Shown piece by piece: positions 1 through 10,177 of a stretch of DNA of 64,000 bases. The notes under the pieces were generated by a model. It did not search any database. It worked only from the letters and a program-made list of their open reading frames with translations, and had not been told where the DNA came from. Each line of letters opens with the position of its first letter. Within the stretch, counting starts at the first letter, position 1. Origin of the DNA: Chimonanthus salicifolius (Eukaryota > Streptophyta > Magnoliopsida > Laurales > Calycanthaceae); contig CM023538.1 of the NCBI GenBank assembly GCA_013350335.1, positions 50,233,195 through 50,297,194 on the forward strand, in the 5' to 3' direction. Both the position numbers and the translations under genes were made by a program.

Positions 1-254
1 AAAATGGAGGCCATACTTATTGGGTTGACTATTTGAGATATGGACTGATCATCAAAGTCTTAAACATTTCTTGGAACAAAGAGTTACTGCAATGGAGTAG
101 CAGAAATGAGTTGCTAAATTTCTCAGCTTCGACTACAACATGTATATTGAGCAGTCAGGTCAAACAAGGTTGAGGATGCTTTTCTAGGTGTGCTGATTGC
201 AGTTTACTTTATCGTGTCGTGGCCCAATTCAGCCTGTCTAGAAGAGGTACTGAA
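1..254 (+). pseudogene. Ty3/gypsy pol fragment, RNase H and linker
   Basis: Frame 1-190 reads as the retroviral-type RNase H of a Ty3/gypsy polyprotein, with the TDHQSLKHFLEQ motif and then a degraded Q-x-K-W and FDY-x-YIEQSG stretch. This domain removes the RNA strand of the RNA:DNA hybrid during reverse transcription. After it comes the linker toward integrase, ending in the EVLN motif at about 243-254. The element enters from the left window edge, so gag, protease and RT lie outside. Stops are visible (for example in the FLG-x-C region near 185-200), so it is dead. The reading frame resumes at 1566 beyond an insertion that duplicated 10 bp. Assignment to gypsy is firm; the clade was not resolved. 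Confidence 0.8.
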
Positions 255-679
255 CTAAGAAGCACCGATACGGGTGCGCGAATCGGATACGACATGCATC
301 TAATATGGGGATACGACAAATTTTGAAAAACTAGGATACAGGTGTGGAGAGATACGCCGAATTAAAAAATATTTTAAATATATATATTAACAAAATAAAT
401 TCAAGCATTTCCAAAAAAACATCATAAATTCTACTATAAGATAAAAAAATTGAATTTTTCGAAGTTTTCCTAATAAACATATTACACACAATTATCCATC
501 GAAAATAATCCAAAAAAAAAAGACAAAAAAATATCAATATGAGATTTAAACATACATAATTAAATATTAAGTGTATAACTGATTTTCTATTATTAGATAA
601 CTATATTTTTACACTTACAATATTAGAATACTAATAATTTAGTATTCTATTATTAGAAAACTATATTTTTATATTTATA

Positions 680-769
680 ATGAATACATGCATATACATA
701 TATATACATATACATACATATACATATATATACATATACATACATATACATATATATATATATACATAC

Positions 770-800
<31 letters not shown>

Positions 801-876
801 AATATATATACATATATGTATATATATACATATATATACATATATATACATATACATATATATATGTATGTATAAT
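680..876. repeat. AT/AC microsatellite (TACATATA-type)
   Basis: About 200 bp of interrupted TA, TACA and TATACA repeats. Frames on both strands through it encode only Tyr-Ile-type repeats ([11 protein letters not shown]) and are artefacts of the repeat. It lies inside the MULE-like insertion. Confidence 0.95.
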
Positions 877-1165
877 TATATAGCATTTACACTTACAATA
901 TTAGACTACTAGTAATTTAGTATTATATATATATAACGAAAAGCCACGGAAATGCGGAAATAGCTACTCACTGCCTCACGTGAAAATTGAAATAAAAAGC
1001 CACGGAAACCACAGAAATAGCTACACTTGTTGCCGCACGTGGAAACAAAGCCATGGAAACCACGAAAACCCTAACATAAGAGAGCAACGGCACCTGCAAC
1101 TGGAAGAGAAGAAAGAAATGAAGGGAAGAAAAAAAAACTGTGGCGAACGGTATGTTCCCTTCTTC

Positions 1166-1215
1166 CTCTTCTCTCTAGCTTTTTCTTTTTCTTTTTCTTT
1201 TTCTTTTTCTTTTTT
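1166..1215. repeat. Pyrimidine (CTTTTT)n tract
   Basis: A run of about six to seven TTTTTC units. It gives Ser-Phe repeats on the plus strand and poly-Lys on the minus strand, which explains the spurious frames there. Confidence 0.9.
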
Positions 1216-1565
1216 TCCTCTTCTAGCGAAATCAAACCTCTCTCTAGCCTTTTCTCCTTTTTTTTTCCTATCTTCTCCTCAATCGCATGATGTAACGATT
1301 GATTGCCGTTGCATCGCACGATCTGCAAAACGACGTTGTTTTAAGGGGAAAATATGGAATAAAAAATAAAAAATGCGTGTCGTGTGTCGCGTGTCCCGCC
1401 GTGTCACGTGCCGTATCCTCGCACACCTATTCATATCGGTGTCGTATCCATATTTGAAAAATAATTTAATTAATTGGGTGCGTATCTGACACGTATCCGG
1501 CCGTATCCGTGTTGGATATGCACCCGACACAGATACTCGAAGGGTTTCAAAGTATCCGTGCTTTA

Positions 1566-2093
1566 AGGTACTGAATGAAGCTCATGCTAATGGAGATCTG
1601 GATTAGATTCAATCTTGACTCCAAAATGACCCCTCCTCTGTCCCAGGATACACACTTGTGAAGGATATTCTTTACTATAAAGGAAGACTCGTCTTGCTTT
1701 CAAATTCTTGATTTCAGTTGTTTATACTCTTGGAGTTCCATGATACTCCCACTGCAGGCCACTCGGGTTTTCTCAGGACCTGCAAACAGCTGCTCTCCTA
1801 GTTCTTTTAGAAAGGGATGAAGCGTGATATCAAGTTGTATGCGGCTGCGTGTGACATTTTTCGACGTCATAAGTATGGTTCATTGACACCTAGTCTTTTG
1901 CAATCATTACCCATTCTAGATTGTGTGTGGGAGGATAAATCAATGAATGTCATCGATGGGCTACCCCTTTCCAACGGGTATTCAATTACAATGGTGGTCG
2001 TTGATAGACTGACAAAATATGCCCACTTCAACCCTTTGCGGCATCTGTATTCTACTCACCTTGTTCATGTAGGATGTGGCACACTTGCATAAC
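1566..2093 (+). pseudogene. Ty3/gypsy integrase, N-terminal and core part
   Basis: This continues the gypsy polyprotein begun at position 1. From about 1755 the zinc-binding region gives AGHSGFLRTCKQL, and after a broken codon GMKRDIKLYAAACDIFRRHKYG. From 1900 the catalytic core gives LLQSLPILDCVWEDKSMNVIDGLP with the first acidic residue, then VVVDRLTKYAHF. The domain joins retroelement DNA to chromosomal DNA. The zinc finger has lost residues (CDIFRRHK instead of C-x-x-C) and stops occur near 1800 and 1620. The frame is then cut by a SINE at 2112 with an 18-bp duplication and resumes at 2301. Confidence 0.85.
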
Positions 2094-2111
2094 ATGTTGT
2101 GCTCTATTGTT

Positions 2112-2300
2112 TTTTTTATGACCAAGGTGTTCAGGCCTCTTAGTGCACCAGACTAATCCTTAGGGCATGTGCAAGCCGCCCTTCCCACACACACCTGGTA
2201 ATTCTAAGGGGAGTAGCCCTTTGGAGTGGAATGAGAATCGAACCCAGGACTCCCGCTTGCTGAAGTGGGTTCTTGACCATCACTCCAACCCGTTTGGGTT
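2112..2300 (-). mobile_element. Au-like tRNA-derived SINE
   Basis: Read on the minus strand, the 5' part has a pol III A-box region (GGTTGGAGTGATGGTC) and a B box (GGTTCGATTCTC), then a body, and ends in a short A tail that appears as T at 2112-2118 on the plus strand. The target-site duplication is 18 bp with one mismatch (2094-2111 against 2301-2318), which is typical of LINE-mobilised retroposition. It sits in the gypsy integrase. Related copies are at 24622-24800, at 32424-32458 plus 34719-34860, and as a fragment at 18896-19010. I recognise the family as Au-like from its 5' region only. Confidence 0.75.
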
Positions 2301-3165
2301 ATGTTGTGCCCTATTGTTGCTGACAGATATCTAGTTTTTCTGAGTTAGTTTTGGAAAGAGTTCTTTAAATTACTGGAAAAGTGTTGTGCATATGTGCTCC
2401 ACTTTCCATCCCCAAACGGAGGTTTTGAACAAGTATTTGGATACTTATTTACGGTGTTCTATTGGGCAACATCCGTAACAGTGGACGGCCATGGGCAGAA
2501 TTTTGGTATTACACCACATTGCAATCATCGGTTGAGTGCACCCCTTTTGAGGTAGCTTATGGGTGTCCACCTCCCATTCTTCGATGATATGAAGTTGGAA
2601 CAACTGCAGTTGCGCATGTCGAAAATCAAATTAAAGATCGTGACATGCTCATATGGGAACTCCAATAGAATCTTATTTGGGCTCAGAAACGCATGAAATG
2701 GAAACATGATTAACACTGTAGGGATCAAGAATTTAGTGCTGGACACTTGGTTAAATTAAAAATTCGGCCCTATCTTTAATTGACACTGAATTGTTTGGTG
2801 AAGATGAAGCTAGCACCTCATTTTTTGGGACCATATATGGTGATTCAGAGGGCCGTCCAGTTGCATGGTAACTTGTATTGCCAGATGGTTGCAAGATACA
2901 TCTTGTATTCCATGTTTTGCAGTTAAAGAATTGTTTGGAAGCTCCACTTAATGTTTCTTCCACTTTACCGTTTTTTCAGAAAATGGGCCTTTAATGGTGG
3001 AACCTGATGCCACATTAGACTTCAAGATGGACGAAGGTTGGAACCAAATTTATTCAAGAAGCTCTTGTTTGATGGACTTTCTTACCTGCAAAAGATGCCA
3101 CTTGGGAAAACCAGCTTAAATTACGGTTACAGCTTCCTCATCTAGAACTTGAGGACAAGCTTCAT
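2301..3165 (+). pseudogene. Ty3/gypsy integrase C-terminal part
   Basis: The gypsy frame resumes after the SINE duplication. Recognisable pieces are the core remainder around 2470-2580 (PWAEFWY, ECTPFEVAYGCPPP), the helix ending AQKRMKWKHD at about 2680-2710, the FSAGHLVKLKIRPY motif at 2731-2775, LAPHFLGPYMV at about 2808-2840, and a final DATWENQLKLRLQLPHLELEDKL-type chromodomain-like tail near 3090-3160. Several stops and frameshifts interrupt it. The 3' LTR is missing because an L1 tail follows directly. Confidence 0.8.
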
Positions 3166-3430
3166 CTCTTTTGCTCATGCTAGCCGTTCTGCAAATGGCG
3201 TGGCAGATTTCGTTGCAAAAAATGGAATCAAGACTCCCGGTGTCTTCTATATTTAAAACTAGAGGCCAGGGGCTCTTTCTCTTTGTTGTCTTTTGTTCTC
3301 TTTAGTTGCATTGGTGGTCTAACCCTTTTAGACCTCTTTTTGTTTTCCTGTTGCTTTTCTTTTTGTTTTCTTGTACTCTTTCCCTCTTTTAATGAAATTC
3401 TTTTGTTACCTCTCAAAAAAAACAAAAAAA
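3166..3430 (+). mobile_element. 5'-truncated L1 LINE, terminal RNase H end and poly-A
   Basis: The first 100 bases encode the C-terminal end of a plant L1 RNase H (ANGVADFVAKNGIKTPGVF, compare the usual ANxVADxLAKxGV). A T-rich 3' UTR follows, then an A-rich tail at about 3416-3430. That is the expected structure of a heavily 5'-truncated LINE inserted at the end of the gypsy remnant. No clear duplication was seen at its ends. Confidence 0.65.
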
Positions 3431-3739
3431 CCCCTTAAATGGTTCCAATCTTTCCTTCTCTGCTTTCTTCCTTTTTTATTTTTTCCTTTTGTTCAAAAGC
3501 TGGCCTATTAATCTGTTAGGGCTGCCACGCACCAGAATCTTAACAATACCCAACAAGCTAATAGCCTCAAAAGTCAAAAAATTCATAGGGCCCCAGCAAC
3601 CCAACCCCAAAATCCCATCAAAACTAGAAGTTCCATTACGTCCTTATAGCATGGCTCCAAAATTCGGAACTGGTGATTGTACCGTCCCTACTGAAGTTTT
3701 GAAAAAGTACCCAAAAATCTAGAATTTTGGAAAACGATG
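3431..3739. other. Unassigned interval
   Basis: No recognisable protein or repeat. A frame at 3489-3722 (77 residues) has no motif I recognise and normal intergenic composition. It may belong to the copia remnant that becomes readable at about 3740. Confidence 0.3.
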
Positions 3740-3896
3740 AATTGTGAAGTTTGCTTTTAATCCAACTCAAGATATGGGTACCTTAATTTGTCTAATTCTA
3801 CTACTATCCGCACTGTCTTCAGTCTTGTTGTATTGTGCTTGGCCCATTCACCAGTTGGACATCAAAAATGCTTTCCTTAATGGCTCACTTACTGAA
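3740..3896 (+). pseudogene. Ty1/copia reverse transcriptase, part 1
   Basis: The frame encodes the copia RT segment before the active site: a degraded LVLSLAV-type helix, then WPIHQLDIKNAFLNGSLTEC at 3840-3898, which is the conserved QLDVxNAFLxGxLxE block with the first catalytic aspartate. It stops where a minus-strand L1 was inserted and continues at 5573. The 9-bp cttactgaa occurs at both junctions (3888-3896, 5573-5581), consistent with a LINE target duplication. Confidence 0.8.
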
Positions 3897-5572
3897 TGTC
3901 TATTTTTTTTTAGCAGTAACAAAGATAATTCATTCATAATAGAAAAAGTACAAGTACATCAATATAAAATAGGTCTAGAAGCGGTAACCTTAACAATGAA
4001 AGAACAAAAAGAAAATTGAGAACATATAAAGAAAGAACATCAATGAAATACAAATAAAATAACTGTTGTCAAACATCCCCTTAATCAGATATGCAATCAA
4101 ATGGGTGTCCTCTAATGTCAAATGAAGAAGACTCCTGAGAAGTAGTTATTAACTCCCAACTTTGCAAAGTAGTCTACCACGCCATTAGCTATACGACTAA
4201 TATGAACGAAAGATACATCAAGCCCTGTCACCAAGTCTCTAATCGCCCTAACCGTAGTGATCAATCTCCAAGGGAGACACCATTGTCCCTTAGCCCATTT
4301 GATTGCATTTGCAGAATCCCCTTCAATCACAAGTTTACTTTGTCCGTGGAGTTTCCATATGGCCAAAGCTCACCTAATGCTAAGAATTTCCACCTCGTTT
4401 GAATCTCTAATACCAACCGGCTTATTAAACATGATTATTTTTCGGCCAACATGATTCCTCAATACTTCTCCTATTCTCATCGGTCTTGGTTTCCTCCTTG
4501 CAGCCCTGTCCACATTGACCTTCATAACACCCCGATCCAGTGGGACCCAACTTTCTTCTGACCTCTCATTCCAACTATAACTACTCATACATCCTTCCCA
4601 AGACAATAGAAGATCCAATGGTTGCACACCTTTAAACTCAGTGCTAGAAAGGAGCCAAACACAAAGTCTCCACTTTGCTATCTAAAAGAGATCATTAACA
4701 TCAAATGATTTACCTTCATAGATTCTAGAGTCTCTTTTTCCAAAGTGACCACAAAACTACACCCGGGATCGTATTCCATGCCAATTTCATCCTAGATTGC
4801 AATCCTAACCATAACCACCAGTCTACGCACCCCATAGTTTTTATCCAAAACCCATGATACATCTAGAAGTTTGGCGAAGTTCATCCACAGATTCCGAGCA
4901 ACTGGACAATTAACAAATAGGTGATCTAAATCCTCCTCCTCTAAAGCACATAGGGGACATAAACGATCTTCAATTTTTAGCGTCCCTCTCACTTTAACTC
5001 TGTTCTTGCCAACACCCTCCTTTTTAAAACACACCACTTAAAGATCTGTACCCTTGGAGGCGCAACCCCTTTCCAAGCCATGTCACTGGAAGTTGCATCA
5101 TTAAATTGAAGTTTAAGCACCAATTCCACCATTGACTTGACAGAGTAGGCACCTGAAGAGTCGCTCGTCCAAATAAGTTTATCATCCTCTAATGACGAAG
5201 GAAATTCCCGTAGTTGAGCTAGAAGGTCAGCCCTACTCCCAACTTCAAAAAAGCGAAGCTCCCGACGAAAATCAAGGTTCCATGCGATCTCAGTACCCTC
5301 CAGTTTGGAAGAATCCTTTACTAATGCTCTTTTGTTCCTTGAAATCCTCTATAGCTTGGGTATATTACTTTTAGAGGCCTCTCCTCTAACCACAAATCTG
5401 ACCAGAAACTCATTCTATCACCTTTACCTACCAAGAGTGTAGTTTTTCCACTATACATGCTCCCCACCACTCCTCTACTTTGACTTTCCACCTGGCCTTA
5501 ACTACCACGAACCACTTGTCTCCACATTATCTCCTAAATTCCAAGTACTATCTCCTAGGTTGTGAACGAATT
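3897..5572 (-). mobile_element. 5'-truncated L1 LINE (zf-RVT and RNase H)
   Basis: A minus-strand LINE whose poly-A appears as the T run at 3902-3911. From its 5' side it encodes the end of the RT/linker region with SFWSDLWLEERPL (about 5430-5380), then a zinc-binding zf-RVT segment with CPLCALEEEDLDHLFVNCPV (about 4970-4900), then RNase H: WVPLDRGVMKVNVDRAARR (about 4550), VIEGDSANAIKWAKG (about 4320) and VHISRIANGVVDYFAKLGV (about 4170). Plant L1 ORF2 ends in exactly this order. Several frameshifts separate the pieces. The RT is missing, so it was truncated on insertion or later. It split the copia RT frame. Confidence 0.85.
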
Positions 5573-5960
5573 CTTACTGAAGATGCCTATATGACTCAAC
5601 CACCAAGATTTATTTACCCTTGTCCCCCTCATTACATTTGCAAGCTCCACAAAACCATTTATGGCTTGTAGCAAGCATTGAGGGCCTGGTTCCAACGCAT
5701 CAACTCCTTCCTCCTGTGTTATGGGTCTCTCCAAAGCAAAGTCGACAACTCCATTTTCATTTTTCTACGGGCCTCACGGATTATGGTTCTCTTGCTCTAT
5801 GTAGATGATATTCTTTTAACTAGCAACACTCCCTCGCTCCTTTATGAGTTTTTCTTCTCCAATTTATCCTACCATACGCCACTCCCTCAACCACTATACA
5901 ATCTAACATGTCCTTTCCTATATCTTCCTTCCATGTTTTCAAAGGTTGCCCTCTCCTCCT
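5573..5960 (+). pseudogene. Ty1/copia reverse transcriptase, part 2
   Basis: Continuation of the RT interrupted at 3896. It reads EDAYMTQPPRFIYP, then CKLHKTIYGL, a stop at 5669 in place of the usual Lys-Gln, ALRAWFQRINSFL, and the catalytic LLLYVDDILLTSN at 5788-5826 with both active-site aspartates retained. Downstream the frame dissolves after about 5880. RNase H and the 3' LTR were not found; an RTE fragment on the other strand follows. Confidence 0.85.
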
Positions 5961-5989
5961 AGTACATTCAATCTGTAGGCTTTCGACTC

Positions 5990-6160
5990 TTCATACTGGG
6001 GTTGTGTTTGGTCTTCTACTAATATGACCAAACCATCTCAAACAAATTTATCACATATCGGTGCTATCTATAAATTATCCTTAATGCGCTCGTTTTTAAC
6101 TCTACCCTTTAGGGTTAAGACACTCATCCAACATAGTATGCATATCTCCGTTGTCTTACC
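5990..6160 (-). pseudogene. RTE-type LINE fragment, C-terminal RT tail
   Basis: On the minus strand the sequence reads as degraded versions of the RTE C-terminal signature: TEICILCWM (for AEMRMLRWM), LKGRVKNERIKDNL (for TRxDRIRNExIRxxL), IAPICDKFV and DGLVILVE (for RLRWFGHV). This block follows the RT in plant RTE-clade LINEs. Only about 55 codons survive and no tail or duplication was located. The assignment rests on the consecutive motif matches. Confidence 0.55.
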
Positions 6161-6892
6161 TGATGCAGAGCGTGGGTAGCTTGAAGGCTTTCCCTTACGC
6201 TCGCTGGGATTTCGGTTCCGAATACTCTTACAGGTATCGGAATCTTTGTTGTCTAAATATCTACAAACGGGCTACTTCTCGAAGTACGGTTGAAAATCCA
6301 TCAACGAGGCTAACTTTCCCATGAATCCAATGCTTTTAGGAGTGAGTTAAGATTAAGATGTCCTCTTAGATGGATTTTAGAATTAAATCAAATCTAGAGA
6401 AACTAAACAATTATGCTCATAATCGAAACACAAACCCTTGGACACTAAATTAAATAAGCATGATACTTGTCATCGGATCCACTGATCGAAAGAGGTGGCT
6501 GAAAAGCGATGGGCCTCAACCAGGGTGTGCTCACCCATGACCAAACACCAAGAGTTCTTTGTTCCAAAAATACTTATTATCAATTGTTCAATTTGGCCAA
6601 TGGAGAGTCTTCAAGGAAAACCCTACTACCACTCGGCCAAGGCTTTCACTTGGTTGTACAAAGTTGACTAGAATAAAATAGTAAAGCAAGAAAAATACTT
6701 GAAATCTTGTATATGGTTGGCATGCTCGTGGAGCCCACTAGGTGCCTATATGGACCAATAAAAACACTAAAAATGTCAATGATGCAGGCATTCATTCCCA
6801 GAAATTGGGTTAAAAATGGTTCGTGTTTGACCCGCAAATGCGAGACCAAACCAGCTGGTCCGAGAGCCTGAATTGGAAGATGCGGCACATGC
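6161..6892. other. Unassigned interval
   Basis: About 730 bp without a recognisable protein, LTR, inverted repeat or tail. Frames on either strand lack known motifs. Confidence 0.3.
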
Positions 6893-7309
6893 AGACCCAT
6901 ATGTGGGCCCAATGCCCAACTTGAGATCGTGTAGATCCTGGTCAGAGGAAGCCCACACGTTCACAAGGCCTAGAGAAGAGGAGAGCTTGTGGAAGTTGGC
7001 ACTTGGCACAAATCCAGCCACCCACAGGAGGACCCATGTTGGAGCCTTCTTCCTCTTGTGACCAGAGACACAGGTATACCAAGTTTTGGGTTTTTTTTTT
7101 GCTAGATCTAAGCAGACCCATAAGTGGGCCCAAGGCCCAACTTGAGATCGTGTGGATCCTGGTCAGAGGAAGCCCCACACGTTCACAAGGCCTAGAGAAG
7201 AGGAGAGCTTGTGGAAGTTGGCACTTGGCACAAATCCAACTGTCCACAGGGGGACCCATGTTGGAGCCTTCTTCCTCCTGCGACCAAAGACGCAGGTATA
7301 CTAGTTTTG
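6893..7309 (+). repeat. Two-copy direct duplication, 221-bp period
   Basis: 6893-7089 and 7114-7309 are near-identical copies, both starting agacccat and containing cttgagatcgtg, cacacgttcacaaggcc and gcacttggcacaaatcc. They are separated by a short T-rich spacer. Frames on both strands within them (for instance 6942-7370 minus) repeat the same peptide twice and are not treated as genes. The unit might come from an LTR or leader of the copia element whose gag starts at 7472. Confidence 0.85.
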
Positions 7310-7471
7310 CCCAGGCCTCTGTCTTGTATCTACGGGGCTCCACCTTCACTGAGTGCCTTGTAGGGTCCAATACTGCTACTTCTTCACAGATCTATTGCCG
7401 CAACTTGTGTCTTGGGTCAAGCTTTTGGCCTCTCTGCTACTATAGTCTTCTGAGTTGGTTATTACTGCAAC

Positions 7472-8790
7472 ACTATGGCCTCTTCTATTGGATCTTCTAC
7501 TGGATCTTCTTCTATCAGTTTGATTCCCGATATGACCTTTTCTTGGTCTACTCATATTGGTAGGGCTGAAATCGGGTCGGGTCGGGTTGGCTTTTTAAAA
7601 CCCAACCTGGCCCGAGTTACTATTATATGGAACCCGACCCGACCTGAACTTTTGACCCGATCCGACCCGAATTATAACCCGACTCAACTTGAAACCTGAC
7701 TCGACCCGCATTTTGAACCTATTTTAGCCTACTTTTTACTGGGTCGGGTCGGCTCGGGTTAATTTAAAAATCTCTCAACCCAACCCGACCCAAATTCAAT
7801 GCGGGTTTCTGACTTCTCAATCCCGACCCGCATGATTTTCTGGTCGGGTCATGTGGGTTCGGGCCAAAACCCGACCTGAGTTTCACCCCTAAATAATGGC
7901 AAGATCACAACTGTTTTATTGGATGAGAAAAATTACTTCCAATGGTCTCACTCCGCCCAAATGTTCCTTGAAGTCAAGCAACTGTTCCTATATTGATGGC
8001 ACCAACACCGGACCAGCCGAAGGATAGTCCCTCATATCGACCTTGGAAAACTAATAATTCCTTGGTCAAGTCATGGCTTCTTTACTCCATGGAACATCTT
8101 GTACGTGACACTGTTTATACTCTTCCGACTGCCAAGGATGTTTGGGACACAGTTAAAGCCCTCTATTCTGATGGTGACAATTTCACCTGCTTTTACGAAG
8201 TTATATCAGACTGCATCTCATCTCCTATAGGGGGAGTTATCCATGATTCAGTATTATTCCAAACTGCAGACTTGTTGGTTAGAGTTGGATCAACTCGAAT
8301 CTGTCACATTTGAGCGCCCTGCTGATGCTGTTATCTTTAGGCAGTTGCTTGCTCAGCGACGGACATTTAAATTATTGGTTGGATTGAAACAGGAATTTGA
8401 GCCTATACGGGCCCAACTGCTTGGGCAACAACCTTTTCCCTCTCTGGATGAGATCTACTTTGCATTATTTCAGGATGATAGGCGTCACCTTGTTATGACT
8501 CCTATACCAGCTGAACTCTCTGCCTTGGTCACCACCCATGCTTCCACACCTTCTCCAGCTCATGGGCCTCGTGCTTTCCATGGCAAGAATCCATCTTCTG
8601 ACATTCACAAGGACACCAAAGGCCCACGGAAGAAGGTTACCCGATTCTGCACTTATTACAAAATGAAAATCACTATGTTGATTCATGCTATAAGCTTCAT
8701 AGGCGACCAAAGCAAACTAATCTCTCTGTTGCACCTTTTGTTACTTCTGATTTGGTTACTGATGATGCCCCAGTGACCCGACAAGACTTT
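7472..8790 (+). pseudogene. Ty1/copia gag, split by a MITE
   Basis: The start MASSIGSSTG is at 7472. After the MITE at 7561-7891 the frame continues NNGKITTVLLDEKNYFQWS and QMFLEVK, then, in shifted frames, NSLVKSWLLYSM, TAKDVWDTVKALYS (to 8165), and IFRQLLAQRRTFKLLVGLKQEFE-type UBN2/gag sequence ending near 8560. The CCHC knuckle at about 8645-8710 has decayed (CTYYKMKITMLIHAI). Gag forms the cytoplasmic virus-like particle in which reverse transcription takes place. At least three frameshifts or stops break it. Protease follows in order. Confidence 0.8.
7561..7891. mobile_element. hAT-type MITE, GGGTCGGGTC-rich
   Basis: A 331-bp insertion in the copia gag. The ends are inverted repeats, TAGGGCTGAAA..GGTCGGGT on the left and the complement of ACCCGACC..TTTCACCCCTA on the right. 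It is flanked by an imperfect 8-bp duplication, catattgg at 7553-7560 and aataatgg at 7892-7899 (6 of 8 match). The TAGGGGTG-like terminus and 8-bp duplication fit hAT. The body consists of ACCCGAC/GTCGGGT words in both orientations. It encodes no transposase. A related GGGTC-rich sequence occurs at 14980-15345. Confidence 0.75.
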
Positions 8791-9358
8791 AACTTATTCT
8801 TGCAACGGCCGAGCGGTTTCCAATGCCGTGTCCTCTACCTCAACTACTGAGCCCTCTGCACATTATGTCTCCCATCATTCTTGGATTGTGGATTCTGGTC
8901 CTACTGACCACATAGCCAGTATGTCCACCATTTTCTTTTTCCTTTCTCCTGTTTCATGTGGTAAGATCAAATTAGCCAATGGTTCTTATACTCGTTCCCC
9001 TTATTCCTACTTTGGACCTTTCATCTATTTTACATTTTCCAAATTTATCTCGCAACTTATTATCTGTTAGTGCTTTGACTAAACATTTGAATTGCTCAGT
9101 CACTTTGTTTCCCTCCCATTGTATGTCGCACTGGTTTTCATTATTTTGTCACATTTATTGATAATTATTCTCGTATGACTCGGACATATTTGATGAAACA
9201 TAAATCCGAGGTTTTTGATCACTTCCAAAAATTTTACCATTGGGTCGGCACTCAATTTGGGTGTAAAATTCAAGTTTTACGAAGTGATAATGGGGAAGAA
9301 TATTTGTCAACACTCATTTTTACTTTTTTGTAAAACCATGATATAGACTCCCATTCTC
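8791..9358 (+). pseudogene. Ty1/copia protease and integrase remnant
   Basis: The protease active-site block is HHSWIVDSGPTDHIAS at 8873-8920, with the Asp-Ser-Gly retained but the usual Ala changed to Pro. The LSRNLLSVSALTKHLNCSV block follows at about 9045-9105. The integrase core begins at about 9150 with IDNYSRMT, then GVKIQVLRSDNGEEY at about 9265-9305, ending at HDIDSHSH near 9358. The rest of integrase and RT is absent because another LTR begins at 9363. Stops and frameshifts show it is inactive. Confidence 0.8.
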
Positions 9359-9362
9359 ATAT

Positions 9363-10177
9363 TGATGCGGAGCACTATACGAGTTTCCATATTTAGCAAG
9401 TTTCTATATTAGATTTAGGATTTGTAGCTTTTCACTGATTGTATTTTTTCTTTCATTTATTTGTTTAGTCTAATAGTTGGTTTTGTTTGGGAAATATAGT
9501 GATTTTATATGTAATTAGGGCCTTCTAATCATTGGGGGTAGTTTGGTATTTGTTTATTTAAGGGTATTTTGGTCTTTTTCATGTTTTTAAGTCATTATAT
9601 ATATGTGATGTAACCCCTTTCATATGGGATTGACACTTAATGATGAATGAAATTGAAGTTTTCTTCCGCTGCTTGTGCGACGAAAGTAATTTGGGAGTGA
9701 TTCATTTAGCGTGAGGCCCTTTTGGCCTGAAGCCTAGCGTGAGGCTACCGTCTTTCCATCTTCGGATATTCTTCTTCAACTTCTATCTCTTCCTCTCTCT
9801 TTTCCTTTTCTTCTCCATGAATTGTTATCCCAGAAACAGCTCCAAAATCCAGATCTGTCCCAGAAACAACCTCAAAACCTTTCCCAGATCTGTCCCAAAA
9901 TTTGTCCCAGTTTCAGCCCCAGATTTGTCCAAAAACAGCCCAAGACCAGTTCCAGTTCTGTCCAAGGTCTGTCCTAGACGTATCAGATCTGCTGCTACAT
10001 TTAGATCAGTATCTTAGACCTATACAACCCTCTTTTAATACCCTTTTACTGATGTTCTACACTTTTCTTGTTGCCGTTATTAATTGATTAATTGATTTCA
10101 GTCATATTAGATTTTAGGATGCATTATTTTTATTTAAATTTAGGCATTTAGGGTCACCCTATAGTTGTCCTTCATCA
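9363..10177 (+). mobile_element. 815-bp LTR of a further LTR retrotransposon
   Basis: The segment starts TGATGCGGAGCAC and ends CCTTCATCA, so it has TG..CA termini, and is followed two bases later by a primer-binding site, ttggtatcagtag (10179-10191), that matches initiator-Met tRNA priming. It replaces the copia integrase frame abruptly at 9359. A small palindrome, AGGCCCTTTTGGCCT, is at 9713-9727. No second LTR was found downstream, so the element is truncated. Confidence 0.6.

Larger units (their letters stand above)
255..1565. mobile_element. Non-autonomous MULE-like insertion, 1.3 kb
   Basis: The segment is flanked by a perfect 10-bp direct repeat, aggtactgaa, at 245-254 and 1566-1575. 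Deleting it with one copy of the repeat rejoins the gypsy linker frame. Its ends are imperfect inverted repeats: CTAAGAAGCACCGATACG on the left and the complement of GTATCCGTGCTTTAA on the right. Subterminal DNA is rich in GGATACG/CGTATCC words on both sides (270-330 and 1380-1560). A 9-11 bp duplication is typical of Mutator-like elements, so MULE is the preferred class, but no transposase is encoded. The interior holds a TA/CA microsatellite and a pyrimidine tract. The 129-residue frame at 980-1369 is low complexity and is not treated as a gene. Confidence 0.7.

Noticed and set aside
653..886. Open frames of Tyr/Ile repeats on both strands
   Set aside because: They are translations of a TA/CA microsatellite.
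980..1369. 129-codon frame on the plus strand
   Set aside because: Low-complexity Ser-Phe repeat inside a non-autonomous transposon; no known domain.
6942..7563. Overlapping long frames on both strands (142 and 186 codons)
   Set aside because: They span the 221-bp duplication, repeat the same peptides and show no domain.
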